From NCBI GenBank assembly GCA_022821905.1, contig JAJECS010000027.1, forward strand, positions 62,001-126,000: a DNA stretch of 64,000 nt. Reading direction: 5' to 3'. Shown here in pieces: positions 36,346-44,576 of the stretch. The notes under the pieces were generated by a model. The model made no database searches, had not been told where the DNA came from, and saw only the letters and a list, made by a program, of their open reading frames with translations. A program made the translations under genes and the position numbers. The DNA comes from Chloroflexota bacterium. GTDB lineage: Bacteria > Chloroflexota > UBA11872. Within the stretch, counting starts at the first letter, position 1; each line of letters begins with the position of its first letter.

Positions 36346-38256
36346 ATGCGTAAGTGGTTCGTTGTTGCCATCGTCACTCTGTTGGTCGCCGGCGCGGTCA
36401 CCTCCGTCCAGGCCATCGGCTGCGATTCCAACCAGGGCACTCCAATCGAGGGCGGCTGCCTGTACACCATCACGGGCGGCGACACTCCGGACCCCAATGA
36501 CGGCTTTCCGATCGTGAATACCGACGGAATCAACTGGTATTCGTGCGTGCGCACGCTGGGTCTGCAGGACGTCGGCTACCCGATTGCCCAGCAGTTCGAG
36601 TTCAACGGCTTTCAAATCCTCGCCTTGCAGAAGGTGATGTTGCAGTACCGGCCGGACTACGGGGACCGAGGCGGTTGTAGCCAGTTCGCCTACCTCAACT
36701 CCATGGACCTGTTGGCCAACCGCTTCGCGGTCAACCTGCCCGGCGTGCCTGCGCACCGCGTGCTGCCGGAGGACGAGGGGGCGAGCTTCGCGCAGATCGT
36801 CGACAACCATCTGGCGCTGCTGGACGCGAACCCGGTCCTCAGAGCCAAGTTCTTGGAAAAGCCGAATTGGCAGAACCTCTACGGCTTGCCGATCGCCTAT
36901 GAAGAGCAGGAGATCAACGGCAACCCACAGGGCGCCCAGGTGCTGCGCGCGCAGCGGGCCGTGTGGCGAATCTTCAACGTGGACGCGCCGGGGACGCGCC
37001 GGGGCGTGCCCCACCTGCTGAACGTGCCGGACCAGATCAAGAAGCTCAACAACGTCATCATTCCCCAGTGGGCCAAGCGCCCGGTCTCCGCCGCGCAAGC
37101 GACGGGCGCGATCCCGGCGCCCATGGTGCTGCCCCATGGCCTGCAGGGCTACGGCATGCAGGGCGAGTTCCGCCGCCCGGATGACCAGCAGCTCGCCAAT
37201 CTGATCACCGGCGCCGGCTTCGGCTGGGTCAAGCAGCAGGTGCCCTGGGAAGAGGTGGAGACGCCGGCCACGTTCGGACCGAATTGTGAGCCCAGCGATC
37301 CCTCCAACTGGTACTGGGCCGACGTGGACCGCTTCGTCAACACCATGCGGGCCAACGGTCTGCAGATTCTGCTCAGCGTGGTGAAGGCGCCGCCGTGCTA
37401 CAAGGAACCCGGGTCGCCGCCCGGTCACGGTCCGCCCGTCGACCCCGCGACCTTCGGCCGTTTCATGGAGGCCATCGCCAGCCGCTACAAGGGGCGGGTC
37501 CAGGCCTACGAGTTGTGGAACGAGGCCAACTTGCAGCGTGAATGGACGACGCTGCGGCCCCGCGATCCCAACAACAACGCCCACCTTGAGTTCCTCGAGT
37601 TGGTCAAGCACGGCTACACCGGCGGCAAGCGCGGCGACCCCAACGCCTACATGGGATTGGGCGCCCCGACGCCGGCGGGCAACACGCTCCATGCCATTGA
37701 CGACCGCAGCTATTTGCGTCGCCTCTGGGCTGCCAACGGCGGTGAAATCGCCAACTACTTCGAGTTCCTGGGCGTGCATCCCAACGGCGGCCCGAACGCG
37801 CCGGACGACACGATCAACAACCCGTCGGCAAGCCGCGCCAAGTGCAACGGCGGTTGGTCGACCCACGACAGCTTCTTCTTCAACCGCTACGAGCAGTTGT
37901 ACGCCGACATGATCGCGGCGGGTCCGGCGTTCCGGGACAAGACGCTCTGGCTCACCGAGTTCGGCTGGGCCACGACTCCCAACCCGGCGTCCGGCTACGA
38001 GTACGCGAGATGCAACACCGAGCAGGACCAGGCGAACTACTTCGTGCGCGCCTTCGCCAAGGTGCGGGCGGAAGCGCCCTATGTGACGCACATGATCGTC
38101 TGGAACCTGAACTTCCAGCAGGTGGTGGGCGCGCATGACGAGAAGTGGGCGTTCGGGATCGTGCGCAGCGACTTGAGTCCGCGCCCGGCCTACACGGCGC
38201 TCAAGAACATGCCGAAGCCTAGGGCGGCGCCAACCGCGCCGGGACCGGCGGGGTAG
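36346..38256 (+). CDS. secreted clan GH-A-like glycoside hydrolase with N-terminal LGFP-like module
   Basis: 636 aa, exported (signal peptide residues 1-23, ending SVQA). Residues about 55-130 form a module containing VGYPIAQQFEFNGFQ and LQKVMLQYRPD, related to the LGFP-like repeats of Chloroflexota wall proteins. A TIM-barrel domain follows from about 265. Candidate acid/base Glu lies in AYELWNEANLQ (about residue 392) and nucleophile Glu in LWLTEFGWATTP (about residue 538). This is the WNE...TEFGW pattern of clan A glycosidases (GH39/GH5-like). A short Pro/Ala tail ends the protein. Substrate unknown; a wall or exopolysaccharide is likely. Confidence 0.8.
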   Translation: MRKWFVVAIVTLLVAGAVTSVQAIGCDSNQGTPIEGGCLYTITGGDTPDPNDGFPIVNTDGINWYSCVRTLGLQDVGYPIAQQFEFNGFQILALQKVMLQYRPDYGDRGGCSQFAYLNSMDLLANRFAVNLPGVPAHRVLPEDEGASFAQIVDNHLALLDANPVLRAKFLEKPNWQNLYGLPIAYEEQEINGNPQGAQVLRAQRAVWRIFNVDAPGTRRGVPHLLNVPDQIKKLNNVIIPQWAKRPVSAAQATGAIPAPMVLPHGLQGYGMQGEFRRPDDQQLANLITGAGFGWVKQQVPWEEVETPATFGPNCEPSDPSNWYWADVDRFVNTMRANGLQILLSVVKAPPCYKEPGSPPGHGPPVDPATFGRFMEAIASRYKGRVQAYELWNEANLQREWTTLRPRDPNNNAHLEFLELVKHGYTGGKRGDPNAYMGLGAPTPAGNTLHAIDDRSYLRRLWAANGGEIANYFEFLGVHPNGGPNAPDDTINNPSASRAKCNGGWSTHDSFFFNRYEQLYADMIAAGPAFRDKTLWLTEFGWATTPNPASGYEYARCNTEQDQANYFVRAFAKVRAEAPYVTHMIVWNLNFQQVVGAHDEKWAFGIVRSDLSPRPAYTALKNMPKPRAAPTAPGPAG

Positions 38257-38295
38257 CCGAGGCGCGACACTCGGTCGCACGCGACGGACGAACCG

Positions 38296-38314
38296 GCGGG
38301 GCGCCCAGCCCCGC
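38296..38314 (+). terminator. GC-rich hairpin after the glycosidase gene
   Basis: GCGGGGC-GCCCA-GCCCCGC, a perfect 7-bp stem 40 bases after the stop, followed within about ten bases by a weak CGTTT. It may end the glycosidase transcript; the short T-run makes this uncertain. Confidence 0.4.
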
Positions 38315-38362
38315 TGGCGCCGTTTCGGCGAGCGCGAGTTCTGAGCGCCTACACTTGCCGCC

Positions 38363-39211
38363 ATGGGCGTGCTCTACGTCGTGGCCACGCCGATTGGCAA
38401 TCTCGAGGATCTGACGGCGCGCGCCGCCCGTGTGCTCGGCTCAGTGCCGGTGGTCGCGGCCGAAGACACCCGCCGCACCCGCAAGCTGCTCAACCACATT
38501 GGCGCGAGCCCAAGACTCATCGCCTATCACGCCGAAAGCCCCGAGCGCCGGGAGGACGCCATCGTCGCCTGTCTACGCGAGGGCGACGTGGCGCTCGTGT
38601 CCGACGCCGGCACCCCCGGCTTGGCCGATCCAGGGCCGGACCTCGTGGCTCGGGTGCGCCGCGAGGGACTTTCCGTGGTACCGATTCCCGGCGCGTCGGC
38701 CCTGGCCACCGCCCTGTCGGTCGTGTCGTTCGCGCAGCAGCCGGTGACGTTCATTGGGTTTCTGCCCGAGCGACGGCCGAGGCGCGAGCGCCTGGTCCGG
38801 CGCGCCGCCGAGGTCGCGCGTACGCTGGTCATCTATCTGCCGCCGCATCGGGCCGCGGCGCGGATGGCCGAGCTGCTCGAGTGGCTCGGCGATCGTCCGA
38901 CGGCGATGTGCCGGGAGCTGACCAAGCTCCACGAGGACATCCGGGAAATGCCGCTGTCCGAGCTGTGCGAGGTGCTGGCGCAGGACGCGCCGCGCGGAGA
39001 GATTACGCTCGTGATCGACGTGGCGGAGCGTGAGCCCGAAGCCGCGCCCGAGGCGTCGAGCGTCGCCACCGCGGTCATGGCCGCCATGGCCGCGGGCGCC
39101 TCGCCAAGCCAGGCGGCGGCGGCGGTCGCCCGGGAACTGCGGATTCCGCGGCGTGAGGTCTACGCCCTGGCCCAGGAACTCCGCCGCACGGACCCTGCCG
39201 AGGAGTCGTAG
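38363..39211 (+). CDS. rsmI: 16S rRNA 2'-O-ribose C1402 methyltransferase
   Basis: SAM-dependent methylation of C1402 in the decoding centre. 282 aa. VLYVVATPIGNLEDLTARAARVL is the family start. DTRRTRKLLNHIG, ALVSDAGTPGLADPG, IPGASALATALS and FIGFLPERRPRRERL follow in the expected order, with a small C-terminal helical extension. TACACT 7 bases before the ATG and no Shine-Dalgarno sequence suggest a leaderless transcript. Confidence 0.95.
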   Translation: MGVLYVVATPIGNLEDLTARAARVLGSVPVVAAEDTRRTRKLLNHIGASPRLIAYHAESPERREDAIVACLREGDVALVSDAGTPGLADPGPDLVARVRREGLSVVPIPGASALATALSVVSFAQQPVTFIGFLPERRPRRERLVRRAAEVARTLVIYLPPHRAAARMAELLEWLGDRPTAMCRELTKLHEDIREMPLSELCEVLAQDAPRGEITLVIDVAEREPEAAPEASSVATAVMAAMAAGASPSQAAAAVARELRIPRREVYALAQELRRTDPAEES

Positions 39212-39256
39212 AGAGCCTGGGATAGAATCGCGAACTCGCCCCAGGCGAAATCCTCT

Positions 39257-39445
39257 GTGTCGAGGCACTTCCTCACCACCGACATTCCCTATCCAAGCGG
39301 CGAGCCCCACGTGGGCCACAGCTTCGAGATGATCGCGGCTGACGCCGTGGTGCGCTTCAAGCGGCTGCGCGGCTGGACCGGCTTGCCGGCCGGACACCGG
39401 GTGCCGGGCGGGGCGGCGCTGTTTCCACGCATCGAGGCCCCATAG
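39257..39445 (+). pseudogene. metG: methionyl-tRNA synthetase gene reduced to its two ends (internal deletion)
   Basis: A 62-codon frame whose first ~41 residues are the start of MetRS, including the ATP-site motif (YPSGEPHVGHSFEMIAADAV, then RFKRLRGW). The last ~20 (GLPAGHRVPGGAALFPRIEA) match the LFPRIE-type end of the MetRS anticodon domain. About 450 residues between them are missing, with the frame kept and a shared TGG at the apparent junction near 39376. TAGAAT at 39223-39228 looks like the original -10. The product cannot be active. The rsmI-metG-tatD order supports a former full-length metG here. A collapse during assembly would look the same. Confidence 0.75.
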
Positions 39446-40221
39446 CCACGCTCTTCGACACCCACGCCCATCTGGGGGATTACGTCTTCGCCGACGAACT
39501 GCCGGCGCTCCACGCCCGCGCGGTTGCCGCCGGCGTCGACGAGGTGCTGGTGGTGGCCAACGATCTCGAGTCGAGCCGCCGGGCCATCCAGCTTGCCGAG
39601 CGCTTTGACGGGTGGTTGGCGTCCGTCGGCGTGCACCCGCACGAGTGCGGGTGCTGGGACCGCCGCACGGCGCGCGAGTTGCGAACGCTGGCCGCCCACC
39701 CGAAGGTCCGCGCCATCGGCGAAACCGGGCTCGACCACTACCGCGAGTTTCAACCGCGCGACGTGCAGGAGCGTGCATTTGCGGAGCAGTGCGCGCTGGC
39801 GGTCGAGCTTGATCTGCCGATCGTGGTGCACTCGCGCCAGGCGCTTGACGCCGTGGCTGAAGTGCTGGAAGCCGCGCCGGGCATCACGGGCGTGATGCAC
39901 AGCTACGCTGGTGACGCCAGGCAGGCCCGCGTGTTCACCGATCTCGGGCTGCACATCTCGCTCTCGGGCATCGTCACGTTTCGTCGTGAGCACGAGCTGC
40001 GCGACGCGGCGGCCGAGATTCCCGCCGAGCGTCTGCTGCTCGAAACCGATGCGCCCTATCTTTCCCCGGAGCCGCTCAGAGGCCGACGCAACGAACCGGC
40101 GCACCTGCCGCACACGGCGGCGGTAGTGGCGGCGGCGGTGGGAATGTCGGTACCCTCACTCGCCGAGAAGACTACCCGGAATGCGCGCGCCGTCTTCGGT
40201 GCCCCCGCCGCGAGTGCCTGA
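39442..40221 (+). CDS. tatD: TatD-family metal-dependent deoxyribonuclease
   Basis: TIM-barrel metallo-DNase, 259 aa. The metal-binding HxH is in TLFDTHAHLGD (first residues), then SVGVHPHEC, AIGETGLDHYREF, PIVVHSRQA, GVMHSYAG and LLETDAPYLSPEPLRG. All conserved residues are present, but no ATG, GTG or TTG lies in frame before THAHL. The only start-like codon is ATA at 39442, overlapping the metG stop as ATAG. A GTG 34 codons further on would remove the active site. The true start may have been lost with the metG deletion, or ATA is used. Confidence 0.88.
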   Translation: MATLFDTHAHLGDYVFADELPALHARAVAAGVDEVLVVANDLESSRRAIQLAERFDGWLASVGVHPHECGCWDRRTARELRTLAAHPKVRAIGETGLDHYREFQPRDVQERAFAEQCALAVELDLPIVVHSRQALDAVAEVLEAAPGITGVMHSYAGDARQARVFTDLGLHISLSGIVTFRREHELRDAAAEIPAERLLLETDAPYLSPEPLRGRRNEPAHLPHTAAVVAAAVGMSVPSLAEKTTRNARAVFGAPAASA

Positions 40222-41212
40222 CCAACAGTCGGCGGCCGACGCCGACCACCACGCGACCAGCCTGGTCGCGCCGCAGCTTGCCGATGTCGAGGAAGTTCTG
40301 CGCGCCTGCGCGCGCGTTCCCGAGATTCCCCTGCTCGAACAAGTCCTCGGCGCGGTGCTGCTGGCGCCGGGCAAGCGTCTGCGACCGGCCCTGGCGCTCC
40401 ACGTCGCCCAGATCGTGGGTGGGCGCCCCACAGCCGTAGCTAAGCTGGCGGCCGCCACGGAGGTCCTTCACTCGGCCACGCTGGTGCACGACGACATCGT
40501 CGACAGCTCGCCTGAGCGCCGGGGACGGCCCGCCGTGCACGTGACGTGGTCGCAGAAGATCGCCGTGCTCGCCGGCGACTATCTGTTTGCGACCGCCGCC
40601 GACCTGGTCGCGCAGCTTGACCGGCCGGTCATCGTGCGCTTGTTCGCGGCCACCATCCACGATATGTCCACGAGCGAGTTTGTGGCTCCGAGCTACGACG
40701 ACGACGGCGAGTCGGCCCGCGAGCAGTACCTGAAGAAGATCGGGCACAAGACGGCTTCGCTGTTCGCGCTGGCCTGTGAAGCCGCCGCCGTGCTGGGCGA
40801 CGCCCCGGCGGCTGAGCGTGAGGCCTTCCGCGACCTGGGCTGGAGCCTGGGCATGGCCTTTCAGATCACCGACGACATCCTGGATATCAGCGGATTGGTG
40901 GCGGAAACCGGCAAGCCGGTCGGCACCGATCTGCGCGCCGGGCTGGTCACGCTTCCGGTGATTCTGTACCTCGGTGACGGGGCCGGCGACGACGATCCCG
41001 TCCGCGCCGTGCTCATGGGTAAGGCGACCGATGACGCCGATGTCGTGCAGGCCCTGGACGCGATCAAGGCCTCGGGCGCCGTGGACGATGCGGCGGAAGT
41101 CGCGGGGGGTTATGCGGCACAGGCGCGTGCCGCCCTGGACCGCGTTCGCCCGTCCCCAGCGCGCGAGCTCGTGGCTGACTTCATCCATCAGGCAACCGAG
41201 CGCACCCGCTAG
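40181..41212 (+). CDS. polyprenyl diphosphate synthase (long-chain trans-prenyltransferase)
   Basis: Elongates allylic diphosphates to the side chain of menaquinone. 343 aa. The first Asp-rich motif is HSATLVHDDIVDSS, the second FQITDDILDISG, with LLAPGKRLRPAL and GDYLFATAADL also typical. Residues before the first motif suggest an octaprenyl or longer product, but chain length cannot be read reliably. The ATG at 40181 overlaps tatD by 41 bases; a GTG at 40214 is an alternative start. The following MenG/UbiE gene supports a menaquinone role. Confidence 0.9.
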   Translation: MRAPSSVPPPRVPDQQSAADADHHATSLVAPQLADVEEVLRACARVPEIPLLEQVLGAVLLAPGKRLRPALALHVAQIVGGRPTAVAKLAAATEVLHSATLVHDDIVDSSPERRGRPAVHVTWSQKIAVLAGDYLFATAADLVAQLDRPVIVRLFAATIHDMSTSEFVAPSYDDDGESAREQYLKKIGHKTASLFALACEAAAVLGDAPAAEREAFRDLGWSLGMAFQITDDILDISGLVAETGKPVGTDLRAGLVTLPVILYLGDGAGDDDPVRAVLMGKATDDADVVQALDAIKASGAVDDAAEVAGGYAAQARAALDRVRPSPARELVADFIHQATERTR

Positions 41213-41237
41213 CCGCCCGCGCGGCCGATAATGCGGC

Positions 41238-41933
41238 ATGGCCAAATCGCCGTGGGTGCGTCCCATGTTCGACGCGATCGCACCCCGCTACGACTTGCTC
41301 AATCGACTGATGAGCTTCGGGATGGACCGTGGCTGGAGACGCCATGCCGTGGGTCAGGCGCTTGAAGTCCGGCCCTCGACCATTCTTGACGCCGGCGCGG
41401 GAACTCTCGACCTCTCGCTGGAAGCCTGGCGCCGCTCGGCCAACGCTCCGCGGATCATCGCGCTCGACTTCGCCGGTGAGATGCTGGCACACGGAATGGC
41501 TCGCGCGCGGCGCGACGGCGCCGATGTCTGCGCCCTTCAGGGCGACGCGCTGCGCCTGCCATTGGCTTCCGGCTCCGTCGAAGCGGTCGTCAGCGCGTTC
41601 CTGCCGCGCAACCTGGATAGCCTGCCGCGAGCCTGGAGCAGCTTCGCGCGCGTGTTGCGTCCCGGAGGCGTGCTGGTGATCCTCGAAATGACGCCGGTCC
41701 GCACGCCGGTGTTCCGGCATCTCTTCCGCCTGTATTTTCATCGGTGGATTCCCTGGGTGGGACGCCGGATCAGCGGTCACGGGGCGGCCTATACCTGGCT
41801 GCCGGAATCGGTGGACGACTTTCCGACGGCGCAGGAGCTGGCCCGCCAGATCGAAGCCGCCGGATTCGTCGACGTGCGGTTCCGCAAATTCGCCTTGGGC
41901 GCCGTGGCCGTTCACGTGGCGCGCCGGCCATGA
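41238..41933 (+). CDS. menG: demethylmenaquinone methyltransferase (UbiE/MenG)
   Basis: SAM-dependent C-methylation of demethylmenaquinone. 231 aa. MFDAIAPRYDLLNRLMSFGMDRGWRR is the UbiE/MenG N-terminal signature, with SAM motif ILDAGAGTLDLSLEAW (the usual GTG/GCG is GAG here). The second signature, normally GLRN, reads AFLPRNLDSLPRAW. Its stop overlaps the start of the femAB gene (ATGA). GATAAT 5 bases before the ATG and no Shine-Dalgarno suggest a leaderless start. Confidence 0.87.
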   Translation: MAKSPWVRPMFDAIAPRYDLLNRLMSFGMDRGWRRHAVGQALEVRPSTILDAGAGTLDLSLEAWRRSANAPRIIALDFAGEMLAHGMARARRDGADVCALQGDALRLPLASGSVEAVVSAFLPRNLDSLPRAWSSFARVLRPGGVLVILEMTPVRTPVFRHLFRLYFHRWIPWVGRRISGHGAAYTWLPESVDDFPTAQELARQIEAAGFVDVRFRKFALGAVAVHVARRP

Positions 41934-42979
41934 CCGCCGCCGTCTCCCGAGTCGAGTCGCAAGCGGCGTGGGACGCCCTTGTGGCCGGACATCCCGATGG
42001 CGGCTTTCTGCAGTCGTGGCGGTGGGGAGAGTTGAAGTCGCGGTACGGATGGCGCGCGATCCGGCTGGCCTTGCCGCGAGCGGACGGGACCCTCGCGGCG
42101 AGTGCCCAGGTCCTCGTCCGAACGAGAGGGCTCTGGCATGGCGGGCCGCGCGTCGGTCTGGCCCACGTGCCGCGCGGACCGCTCGCCGGTACGACCGATG
42201 AGGCGGCGGCGGTGGTCCGCGCCGCCGTCGAGGTCGGCCGAGATCACGGCGCCTCGTTCGTGCGCATCGAGCCGCCGAGCGATCTCGTCGTTGATGCGCT
42301 TTCGTCATGTGGATTCCAGCCGTCGAGCCAGTTCGTGCAGATCCCACGCACCGCCGTCGTCGATCTCGAACGCCCGGAACCTGAAATCCTCGCCGGCTTC
42401 AAATCCAAGATGCGCTACAACATCCGCCTGGCCGGCCGGCGCAGCGTGGAGGTGGCGGTCGCCGAGGACGACGCGGGCTTCGACGAGTTCGTCGACCTGA
42501 TGCGCGTCACCGCGTCCCGTGAGCGATTTGCCATTCACCATGCGTCGTACTACCGCGACGTGTGGCAGACGTTTCGACCCGATTACGGGGCGTTGTTCAT
42601 CGCGCGGTATCAGGGCATGCCGCTGGCGGCGCTGATGGTGGTGGGCGCGGGCCGCACCGCCGCCTACGTGTTCGGGGGATCATCCAACCAGCACCGCAAT
42701 CGCATGGCGCCGCACGCCGTCCAGTGGGCGGCCATGCAGTGGGCCAGGGCGCATGGTTTTGCGCGCTATGACCTCTGGGGCATGGCCGACCCCGACGATC
42801 CAGCCGACGCCATGGCGGGCGTGCACCGATTCAAGCTCGGATTCAATCCGAATCTGGTGACGTATCCCGGCGCGTTCGATGTGCCGCTGCAGCCGGTGCG
42901 GTCGTGGCTGCTGAAGGGTGCGGTGCGCCTGCGCGAAGCAATCCACCGCCGGCGTTCCGGCCGGGCGGGTCCGGTATGA
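41930..42979 (+). CDS. FemAB-family peptidoglycan aminoacyltransferase
   Basis: 349 aa. It contains two GNAT-like halves of the FemABX/lipid II glycine-transferase fold: GGFLQSWRWGELKSRYGW, VPRGPLAGTTDEAAAVVRA, then FKSKMRYNIRLAGRRSVEV, FIARYQGMPLAALMVV, YVFGGSSNQHRNRMAPHAVQW and YDLWGMADPDDPADAMAGVHRFKLGF. These enzymes add amino acids from aminoacyl-tRNA to the peptidoglycan stem peptide. Overlaps with menG and murE by 4 bases each put it in one unit with the gene making the acceptor peptide. Confidence 0.88.
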   Translation: MTAAVSRVESQAAWDALVAGHPDGGFLQSWRWGELKSRYGWRAIRLALPRADGTLAASAQVLVRTRGLWHGGPRVGLAHVPRGPLAGTTDEAAAVVRAAVEVGRDHGASFVRIEPPSDLVVDALSSCGFQPSSQFVQIPRTAVVDLERPEPEILAGFKSKMRYNIRLAGRRSVEVAVAEDDAGFDEFVDLMRVTASRERFAIHHASYYRDVWQTFRPDYGALFIARYQGMPLAALMVVGAGRTAAYVFGGSSNQHRNRMAPHAVQWAAMQWARAHGFARYDLWGMADPDDPADAMAGVHRFKLGFNPNLVTYPGAFDVPLQPVRSWLLKGAVRLREAIHRRRSGRAGPV

Positions 42980-44502
42980 CCGGGGATGCGCCGCCGGCCC
43001 CGCGAACATTCACCGCTCTCTTGGCGGCGTGCCCGGACGCAGATCTGCGCCAGCCGGCCGGTCAACTGATCGACTCGGTGCACTTCGATTCGCGACAGGT
43101 TGGCGCAGGCGCCTGTTTCGTTGCACGGCGCGGGCTCCGCGACGACGGGCACGCCTACATCCCCTCAGCCATTGCCGCCGGTGCCGTGGCGGTGGTGGCC
43201 GAGCGTCCCGTCGAGGTGCCGGCGCACGTGGGCTTGGCGCTCGTGCCGGACGGCCGCCGGGCGCTGGCCGCGCTGGCTCGGCGTCTTTGGGGCGAGCCCG
43301 ATCTTGCCCTCGGCACGGTCGGTGTGACGGGAACCGACGGCAAGACCACGACCAGCCATCTGATCGCGTCGATGCTTCAAGCACAAGGACACGCGGCCGG
43401 CGCCATGACCACCGTGGGTACGTGGCTCGGCGGCGAATGGCTGCCCGCCGCCGGGCGTCTGACCACCCCCGAGCCGCCGGTGATCGCCCGGCAACTGCGC
43501 GAGCTGGTGGATGCTGGCGCCGACTGGGCGGTGCTCGAGGTGGCCTCGCACGCGCTCGAGCTCCGGCGCGTGGACGGCTTCAGCTTCGATCGCGCGGTGA
43601 TCACCAACGTGACCCACGAGCATCTGGACCTTCACGGCAGCGTCGAGGGCTACCGGCGGGCGAAGCGCCGGCTGCTCGATCTGCTGGACGCGTCTCCCAC
43701 CACCGAGCGAGGCCGCGCGGCGATACTCAATGCCGACGATCCGGTCGTGGCGGGGTTCGCGCGGCATACCCGCAGCGACGTGATCACCTTCGGCCAACAG
43801 CCGACGGCCGACGTGCAGTCGGAGTGGCACGAATTCGACGGTGGACGCCCGCGGGTGACGCTCAACTCGCCGTGGGGCCGCTGGACCGTACCCACCAAAC
43901 TCGCCGGCCCGTGGAATGCGTCCAACATCGCCGCTGCCGCGGCATGCGTGGGGTCGATTTGCGCCAGTCTCGACGATGCGATGGCCGCACTGCCGCACAT
44001 CGCGCCCGTGCCCGGGCGCATGCAGACCATTGACTTCGGTCAGCCGTTCCGGGTCATCGTGGACTTCGCGCACACGCCGGCTGCCTTGGAGACCTGCCTG
44101 GCTGCGCTGCGCCCGCAAACGCCCGGACGGCTCATCGCCGTGTTCGGCAGCGCCGGCGACCAGGATCGGAGCAAGCGGCCCCTGTTGGGTCGCGCGGCGG
44201 CGGAGTCTGCGGACTGGATCGTGGTGGCCGACGAGGACCCCCGCAGCGAAGACCCTCGGGCCATTGCGGAGGCGGTCGTGACCGGCGCCCGGGAGGCGCG
44301 TCCCGACGTGTGGATCGACATCGTGCTGGATCGACGAGCTGCCATTCACGCGGTCATCGCCGAAGCCGGTCCCGGCGACACGGTGCTGCTGGCGGGCAAG
44401 GGCCATGAGACCGGCATCGCCTACGCCGATCGAACCGTGCCCTGGGACGAATCCTCCGAGGCTCGCGCGGCGCTGGCGGCGGCCGGCTACCCGCAGCCGT
44501 AG
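42976..44502 (+). CDS. murE: UDP-N-acetylmuramoyl-tripeptide synthetase (MurE)
   Basis: Adds the third residue (a diamino acid) to UDP-MurNAc-Ala-Glu. 508 aa. The N-terminal UDP-binding part is HFDSRQVGAGACFVA; the P-loop GVTGTDGKTTTSHLIASML starts near residue 118. VLEVASHALELRRV, TNVTHEHLDLHGSVEGY and AKRRLL follow, and the C-terminal specificity loop reads VVADEDPRSEDPRAI near residue 418. The motif of meso-DAP enzymes is DNPR; here it is EDPR, so the amino acid added (DAP, L-Orn or another) cannot be fixed. ATG overlaps the femAB stop (ATGA). Confidence 0.93.
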   Translation: MTGDAPPAPRTFTALLAACPDADLRQPAGQLIDSVHFDSRQVGAGACFVARRGLRDDGHAYIPSAIAAGAVAVVAERPVEVPAHVGLALVPDGRRALAALARRLWGEPDLALGTVGVTGTDGKTTTSHLIASMLQAQGHAAGAMTTVGTWLGGEWLPAAGRLTTPEPPVIARQLRELVDAGADWAVLEVASHALELRRVDGFSFDRAVITNVTHEHLDLHGSVEGYRRAKRRLLDLLDASPTTERGRAAILNADDPVVAGFARHTRSDVITFGQQPTADVQSEWHEFDGGRPRVTLNSPWGRWTVPTKLAGPWNASNIAAAAACVGSICASLDDAMAALPHIAPVPGRMQTIDFGQPFRVIVDFAHTPAALETCLAALRPQTPGRLIAVFGSAGDQDRSKRPLLGRAAAESADWIVVADEDPRSEDPRAIAEAVVTGAREARPDVWIDIVLDRRAAIHAVIAEAGPGDTVLLAGKGHETGIAYADRTVPWDESSEARAALAAAGYPQP

Positions 44503-44576
44503 ACTGCCGCCGCACGGCTGCTAGGGTATGCCCGCGACGTGACCGCGCCACCAAATCACCCGCGAGAAACCGCCCC

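Noticed and set aside
36256-38364. Long minus-strand frame opposite the glycosidase gene
   Set aside because: No motif or start signal; the plus-strand protein has a signal peptide and catalytic motifs.
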